Position numbers and translations under genes: made by a program. DNA of 64,000 nt. Source: Gnetum montanum. Lineage: Eukaryota; Streptophyta; Gnetopsida; Gnetales; Gnetaceae. Under the pieces are notes generated by a model. It made no database searches and was not told the origin of the DNA. It worked only from the letters and a program-made list of their open reading frames with translations. Below, in pieces: positions 58,061 to 64,000 of the stretch (position 1 is the first letter of the stretch; each line of letters opens with the position of its first letter). The stretch is from NCBI GenBank assembly GCA_015680685.1, contig MNCI01005936.1:417150-481149 (forward strand), read 5' to 3'.

Positions 58061-59205
58061 TGAAACACCACGAAATTTTGGGTCCCAATTGAAATACCAC
58101 AAAATTTTGGGTCTTGACATCACAACTACAAATATGGTTAAGTGTCAGAACGATGGCTCTTTCAACACCCTACTGCTCTACATAGCGTAGCATAGCATAG
58201 TGTAGCGTAGCACGCTGCATAGCGTAGCGTAGCACATTGCATAGCATAGTGTAGCATAGCACCCTACTACGCTACATAGCATAGTGTAGCGTAGCATGCT
58301 ACATAGTGTAGCATAGCACATTGCTACACTGCATAGCATAGCACCCTGCTACGCTGCATATGCATAGTGTAGCGTAGCACCCTGTTATGCTACATTGTTA
58401 CACTATGTTACCCGTTGTTACGTCACATCCTGTTATGTAACACCTGTTACACTATGTAGCAGACAATATGGTTCCACCTACCACACTGCCACATGGCACC
58501 TAATCCACATTTTGGGCTAACTCTAGCTCTAAAAATACCTTTGTGTCCTCTTTTTCAAAAAAAAGAGAGGGAAGGGGGAAAACTTCAATTTCTTGACCAG
58601 TAAGGAAGTTGACATTTTTTTTCATTAAGGCATTTGGCCTTTTGGCATCTTGGCACCTAGCTCCGTGGGCGAACAAGACCCAAAGCACACCACACTGATA
58701 GAGAGGCATAACTACATCACATGGTATACTATGACCACCGACCCAAGAGGCATAGTTTATCATAGTGAGCACCAGATTTCATAGCCTGACACCATCGAGG
58801 TTATGAATTCGCTCCTACTATTCCTATTGTACACCTTGTATACCTATACCCTTTTTCGGGGAGGTGTATCTTCCTATTCAAACTCTCTTTTTTGCTTATT
58901 AGAGCATTTATTTTTTGGCATTGTTAAACATTTAATCATGTCCACTATCTTGTTACATGCTTTAGCACGTTTCTATTGCTGTGCACATCATGTTTTCTTT
59001 TTATCTCATCACCAGGTGTTCCATTTAAAATCATTGTTTGCAAAAGGGTTATTGTACACTGGTTAAGTCCCTATCTGATCGACCAGACCTTTCAGGGCAA
59101 CTTGAATCCGTTTTCTCCAGCACGGCCCTCATGTAGATCCGGGGTTAAACTGTTCACCCGACAACCTCTCGGTGTTTCCAGCCACTGACGTTTTTTGTCA
59201 CAACA
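58061..59205 (+). repeat. C2 3' LTR, 1145 bp
   Basis: Starts TGAAACACCACGAAATTTTG, ends GTCACAACA. U3 palindromic array 58175-58420. Its TATA box is mutated to CTCTAAAAATACC at about 58528-58538. Confidence 0.87.
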
Positions 59206-59730
59206 ATACTATTCCTTGAATATTCATCAATAAAGGATAAAATCTATTTAATTTAAATTATTGCATTATCTAGTGATAATCTTGTATTATTTTTTTGTTT
59301 AACTCTCAGGGAAGATAGGTCCACCTCGTTGTAGTCATTTTCTAAAGATGTTATTATCCCATGTGGTCTATGACTATGAAAGAAAGACATTGCAATATCT
59401 TCTTTAGGATCACTAGCTAACCATTCATGTTGTCTATCTTGATCCTTTAATTTAATCATTTCAAGTTTACTTTAATGGAAATGAGTTGATGCAAGTAGAT
59501 GTTGATTCACTATTTTAAAACCATATTTAACATCATCTTGTCATTTTGGAATGATATCTCTATACTACCTCTCTTCTTCGCAAGTACATTCAAAATATTC
59601 ATTGAATTTCTTCTCTTCAATTTTATACATATGTAGAATAGATATCCATTATAGTTCAATTTCTTCATTAGTTCTTCCTAGATCACGCTTTACATCCCTG
59701 AAAGGATATTGTAATATCAATTGTTCCCAA
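59206..59730 (-). pseudogene. Helicase remnant, N-terminal side, split off by C2
   Basis: One minus-strand frame with a few stops: YPFRDVKRDLGRTNEEIEL, FNEYFECTCEEER, DDVKYGFKIVNQHLLASTHF, then 59459-59253 DQDRQHEWLASDPKEDIAMS and NDYNEVDLSSLRVKQKNNTR, ending at C2. Joined with 52380 downward it leads to motif Ia of the helicase part, as in the region before the Walker A of PIF1/Helitron helicases. The Walker A itself is not readable. Confidence 0.5.
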
Positions 59731-60670
59731 CAATAATCTATTCATTTTTATCTCCTATTCTTACTTTTAGATATCTCCTCTTATATGTTGATAACCATTA
59801 ATTTTTAATATTCATCTTTAAATTTGTAGAGCTTACCTGAGTAACTTTCCTTAGTGATGTAGAAATCATGATTTTGATATCTAGAAAATCATTAAAACTA
59901 ATTTACTAGGAAGGTATAGTTATCGTCAATTGTAAGATACAAAGTATATATTAATAATAATAACTAATAAGGAAACAAATTTAGGTGAAATTAAAAGAAA
60001 ACATTTGATAATTATTTTCCAAATCTTGTTAACATGTGAATTAATAGTAAGTCTATCTTTAGAATGATCATAGTTTTAGAAGATATTGAAGGAAGAAAAT
60101 TCTACCCTAGCTAGAGAATCAGAAAACAAAACATAAGCCACTATAGCACAAAATATTAATCCTTTTAGTATAATAGAGGATAATACCAATGGTACTAAGA
60201 ATTTAGTTGACATAGTTTGATGTAGATAATTATCATTAAAATTATAAGATGCTAGCTTTTATTCCAAGAATATTAATTGAACTTTACTAATTTAGCATCT
60301 ATGTTCATCCTCTAAGGACCCAACTCTTACATGGTTCCATACCCAAAAGAAGAACATCATTAGACCTTCCAACCCAATAATAACAAACTCAATATCATAA
60401 TAATATTCTTTATTTTTATGCCCTTTGTTCCCATCAATATAGGCTAACTAGTAATTTGACAATTATATATATTAGTAGTATATGCTCATTGAGGATGAAC
60501 TCAATAAAGATTCCAGGCTAATATGGTATGATATCATAAAAGGTAGGAATTTTCAATTTTGAATTGTTGTACAGAATTGCAAACTACAAAACTCCCATCA
60601 TAAAATCAAAGATTTGAAATTAGATGTGTAATCATGCAACCTACCAAACTCCATTAAGCCATAGAATGAG
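59731..60670. other. AT-rich spacer
   Basis: No coding signal recognised on either strand; may contain introns of the carboxypeptidase fragment to the right. Confidence 0.4.
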
Positions 60671-60671
60671 A

Positions 60672-60815
60672 GGCTTATCCTTAGAGCTTGAAGTGGCATC
60701 TACAAAGTAATAGAAGAAAGCTCAACCATGGTGGTCATTTACATTCATGTAACTAGAGTACTAAGAAAATTTGTAATTATTAATCTTGGGTTGACCAAGG
60801 AATCCATTAAAAGCA
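60672..60815 (-). pseudogene. Serine carboxypeptidase-like (SCPL) exon fragment
   Basis: One continuous minus-strand frame of 48 codons with two stops: AFNGFLGQPKINNYKFS, stop, YSSYMNVNDHHG, stop, AFFYYFVDATSSSKDKPLIL then WLNGVW. It matches the N-terminal signature of plant SCPL proteins (LPGQP-V-F-QYSGYV-V---GRAFFYYF-EA------PL-LWLNGGPGCSS). Both stops fit CAG to TAG and CGA to TGA. It breaks off where GGPGCSS should begin. No catalytic triad residue is included. Confidence 0.75.
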
Positions 60816-61056
60816 TATGCTTTTCTTGATATAGTATCCCACTGGAAAACCTCTATGAGATAGAGTCATTCTTGAAGGGAATGTTATTCCTCCATCATTT
60901 AATCTCTTTCAAATCCTGTTTATTTGAAGAAGAAAAAGCTAGATGAGAAAAAGAAGATGAATTAGCATCTTGAATGAGCATACTCTAATTATTAATAATA
61001 TCTAATAAGGAAACAAATTTAAGTAAATGTAAAATAAAACATTTGATAATTATCTT

Positions 61057-61275
61057 CTATATCCTATTACCAGGTGAATTACTAGTACATGTATCTCTGT
61101 AATGTTCAAGCCTATGATTTCTCTTTTTATGCAAAAAATTTTGTAGTTCCTTCTTGACACTAGCAAGGTTGATAATGATGAAATTTTGAGTTCTAACTTC
61201 CATGAAAGTGATTTGTTTAACCTTTGAAGAAATTAATCTTATGGTTTTAGTGTTATGAACAAAATATTTCTTCAC
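61057..61275 (-). pseudogene. Unrecognised 72-codon frame
   Basis: MKKYFVHNTKTIRLISSKVK, then QITFMEVRTQNFIIINLASV and KKELQNFLHKKRNHRLEHYR. No family recognised. It lies upstream of the carboxypeptidase fragment on the same strand. Length alone does not prove coding. Confidence 0.2.
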
Positions 61276-61329
61276 ATTGTAGATAGCCCCTCTTTATAGT
61301 GTTATGAATGGAATATTGTTTAGCATTAC

Positions 61330-62213
61330 TGATGAAGAATCTAGTGGACCACGTCAACTAGGCCACATCGATGAAGCCCCATCAACACAACTGCATCAAC
61401 GTGACCCTGTTGATGCATCTTTCCATGCGTTGACGTGGCCTCGTCAACACAGAGTTCATTCTCTACTTTAAATATGCATGCACCCATCACATTTAGGCAC
61501 CTTTTTGTCAAGTTGTAGTGAAACTCTTACAGTTTGTTTCCATAGGAGTTAGACTATTTTCCCAAGTGCATGCCTGTAGTGTGATGCTTGTAATTATAGG
61601 GAACCTTTATTCAAGTGTGATGTACTTGGACATGCACATGATCATCAATAAAGATCAAGATTACTCAATCATTGTAGCATTCACTTAGTTTTAATTATTT
61701 AATTGTTATTGTTATTTTATTTTATTAGTTAATATTTCTTAATCATCATTTACTATTCCTGTTGTTAGATGCAAAATGAGTATGACTTAATCACAAACAT
61801 TAAAGTGTAACTACTTGGTAACCTAGTAGTGTATCTAGGAGCACTCAAGTAATGTATGCTTGGTAATCCTAGAAGTAGTACACGAGGTCCAAGATTCATG
61901 TAGATGATTAAGGATGGATGCTCATCACACTTAGGCTAGCTTAGACTTCATTTCCTATTGCTAATTAGTTTAATCAAGATTATTTTCCATTGTCTCTAGG
62001 AGTAGCCTAGTGTTTGAAATCATATCATACATCTCATTTTGGACTAAACCATACATGATAAATCAAATACTAGCCCAAGTGGGAAGAAAGCGAACTATGA
62101 TCAACGTGTAACTATTTAGATACCACAACTAGTCCATCTATGGAGTTCAACCAGATCATGCATACACACTAGTATTTGTATGGTTGAGTGTAGGGGTACC
62201 TCGCCACTCATCA
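61330..62213 (+). repeat. E 5' LTR, 884 bp
   Basis: Starts TGATGAAGAATC, ends CGCCACTCATCA. Its U3 differs from A1 and A2: instead of GATATCGC palindromes it has repeats of ATCAACGTGACC/GTTGACGTGGCC (61345-61455), also self-complementary. TATA-like TTTAAATA near 61468. Confidence 0.85.
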
Positions 62214-62214
62214 T

Positions 62215-62232
62215 TGGTGCCATTGCTAGGGA
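62215..62232 (+). promoter_or_regulatory. E primer binding site, degraded tRNA-Asp type
   Basis: TGGTGCCATTGCTAGGGA, one base after the LTR. It differs from TGGCGCCGTTGCCGGGGA, the Athila-type site complementary to tRNA-Asp, at four positions, each a transition. Confidence 0.75.
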
Positions 62233-62346
62233 CAATGCTAGTTATCTAGATTAGTTACATCATACAAGATCATTGTAATAAAGTATTCATAATATAGATT
62301 TTTGAAAAAGATTAATTACAAATAATTCATACATAAATTCACAAAA

Positions 62347-63960
62347 ATGTCTCTCTCCCAAGACTCTAATAACACAATAACTAGTAAGGCAATTCATTGG
62401 AGAACCAACGAATTATATGATGATGAAGACGAAGTTTGGAGTACTCAACCTTATGTAGGAATCCCCTATATTCATGAACACCCCAATGGTACTCAAGGAC
62501 TCTCATCATCCAACTCTAACACCTCTAGTGAGGATGGGAAATCCTGTAGAACAAGGGGGTTCATAAGGCTTAGGACCTCCTCAATAGTTAACAAGAATTT
62601 ATCCAAGGATAAGTGGAAGACTTACAAAAGTCATGATGAGTTTTCTAATTCTTTCTCTTCCTCTACCCCTTCAACATTAGGTCTTGATATGGATGACCAT
62701 CTTTCAAGCGATCAGTGTAGGACTAAAAATCAAGCTCATAGGAAAAATCAAGAATGCCAACATGAATAAGGACAACATCATTCAAACTTAAAAATTCATA
62801 ACCTACCTAGTGATGATGAACCCCTACTGGCCACTAAGAGCCTAATGCATATACAAGAGTCTATTCAAATATCCTACAGGCATCGCAAAGAAAGTTGTCT
62901 ACCTAGGCTTGATTTAAACAACTTTCCCAATTTTTTAGGAGGCTATGATTTAGATATGCAACAGCATTTATAAGCCTTCTATGACATCTATGCATGGAAT
63001 AATATTGATAATGGATGGTAAAAACTTAAGCTCTTTCCTATGACACTCATTGGCCAAGCAAAAGTATGGTTCAAATCCTTAAAACCAAAATCAATTTGTA
63101 GATGGCTAACAATGGTAGAACTCTTTACTAAATGATATCAAACCTATGCTAGAGTGTCATCCTTGAGGAGAAAAATCCAAGAATGGAAACAAGGGCAACA
63201 TGAAACCTTGGACATGGCCTTAGAAAGATACTATTCATTGTTAAACAATTTCCCAGGCCATGGGTTCTCCAAGGAAAGGCTAATATATCACATCTTTGGT
63301 GGGATCCATAACAAAACAAGGGAGACCATAGGGATGTATGCCCCAAGTCAACTATATGAGCTACAGGCCCACCAATTCCAAGAGCTTATTATGTAGGTAG
63401 CAAAATAAAAAGGAGAAATGGCTAAATGGGAGAATGTTTAAAGTTCTCAATAGGACCAAAATCTCAACTTAGCAAGGGTCCATGATCATGAAGAGGAGAA
63501 ATCAACTCACTTCAAGGAGGTGGCATCATCTTTTCCAATCCTACAATCACTAAATGAAATTGAGGCAATGATTAATAAGATGACAAAATGGGTACATAAA
63601 AAATAAGGAGAATATGCTAACACTATTAGAGGTAGAACCATGATGAACCAAGAAGTAGGACAAAACAACCTTAGACAATCGGAAAGAAGGGTTGAAGAGA
63701 ATAAGAACTCAACTGTTAATCATACATATCAATGTAATATTTGCCTATACAATCACCCCAAAGGCCAATGTCCAATCTTGTCACATTTACATGAGCATTG
63801 GGGATGAATGTTACATCCAAATTTCATACAGAAATACCAGGTTCAACCATAGTGGCAAAAATCTTAGTCATGGGGAAGGCCACCATCAAACTAGCCACAC
63901 CCTTCATACCATACAAAGCCAAGCACTTATTATGTTCAACATCCTTTTTTCCTAACTTGG
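62347..63960 (+). pseudogene. E gag, one frame with in-frame stops
   Basis: ATG at 62347 (MSLSQDSNNTITSKAIHWRT), an acidic and Ser-rich N-terminus, then CLPRLDLNNFPNFLGGYDLD, QAKVWFKSLKPKSICRWLTM, SLRRKIQEWKQGQHETLDMA and YHIFGGIHNKTRETIGMYAP. The zinc motif CNICLYNHPKGQCPILSHLH lies at 63733-63795. All of this is in one frame, interrupted by about ten TAG/TAA/TGA. The capsid-like region matches A2 48215-47900. Confidence 0.85.
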
Positions 63961-64000
63961 TCAACATCCTCTACCTCACCTCATCATTATCATTCTCCTG

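Larger units (their letters stand above)
52381..59205 (+). mobile_element. Element C2, gag-only Tat-lineage retrotransposon
   Basis: LTRs 52381-53548 and 58061-59205; target duplication ACACT (52376-52380) and ATACT (59206-59210). The interior is 4.5 kb: primer site, gag, first part of protease, then a junction at about 56735 straight into the post-integrase array. RT, RNases H and integrase are absent, as in C1, but the deletion start differs: C1 keeps the whole protease. It is inserted in the helicase remnant. Confidence 0.88.
61330..64000 (+). mobile_element. Element E, Athila-like, 5' part, cut by window end
   Basis: Plus-strand element with 5' LTR (61330-62213), primer site and gag. Its LTR 3' end is the reverse complement of the A2 LTR start, and its gag matches A1 and A2, so it belongs to the A family. 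It is the only copy with an intact LTR to gag junction. Confidence 0.88.

Noticed and set aside
60672-60815. Functional serine carboxypeptidase gene
   Set aside because: Only about 48 codons remain, with two stops, and no catalytic Ser, Asp or His region follows.

Overview
The window is nuclear DNA of a large, repeat-rich plant genome. I see no intact host gene, no rRNA, no tRNA gene and no bacterial-type operon. Nearly everything is decayed transposon. Two Ty3/gypsy lineages dominate: an Athila-like family (called A and E here; LTRs TGATGA...TCATCA, one copy with a degraded tRNA-Asp-type primer site) and a Tat-lineage family (B and C here; LTRs TGAAA...ACA, two RNase H domains in pol). The species cannot be named from this. 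Premature stops are mostly TAG, TAA or TGA where CAG, CAA, CGA or TGG is expected, which fits long-term cytosine deamination of silenced repeats.

Layout. 1-8813: Athila-like element A1, minus strand, running off the left edge. 8814-10517: spacer with a dead LINE reverse transcriptase (plus strand). 10518-about 12960: LTR and rearranged interior of a third A-family copy (A3) with an unrecognised decayed reading frame. 12965-13422 and 49332-50450: two copies of a tandemly duplicated spacer, the first split by element A2. 13423-49331: A2, minus strand, bounded by the 5-bp duplication AAATG. Inside A2 lies B (14414-41835, target duplication CATCC), a giant Tat-lineage element. Inside B lies C1 (20806-28300, target duplication ATGTC/ATGTT). 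This is a three-level nest. 50436-50867: a fold-back MITE. 51190-61275: remains of a PIF1/Helitron-type helicase on the minus strand, split by C2 (52381-59205, target duplication ACACT/ATACT), with a serine carboxypeptidase-like exon fragment further upstream. 61330-64000: plus-strand Athila-like element E (5' LTR, primer site, gag), cut by the window end.

How the parts relate. B keeps PRO, RT, RNase H, a second RNase H and integrase, but its gag has lost the central capsid-like domain. C1 and C2 keep that gag domain (C1 also protease) and lack RT and integrase, so the two forms look complementary. Between the protease and RT of B lies a long minus-strand, intron-containing gene-like unit with its own TATA boxes; C1 landed in its last exon. 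I do not recognise its protein. Short tandem arrays around AAACT(A/G)GC flank the coding blocks of B, C1 and C2, and degenerate palindromic GTAGCATAGC arrays fill the LTR U3 upstream of a conserved CTATAAATACC box. These are the least explained signals here.

Assembly cautions: a 200-N gap (13838-14037), single Ns at 1222, 26323, 26540 and 42577, an exact 106-bp duplication around N 1222, and an inverted segment between the Ns at 26323 and 26540.
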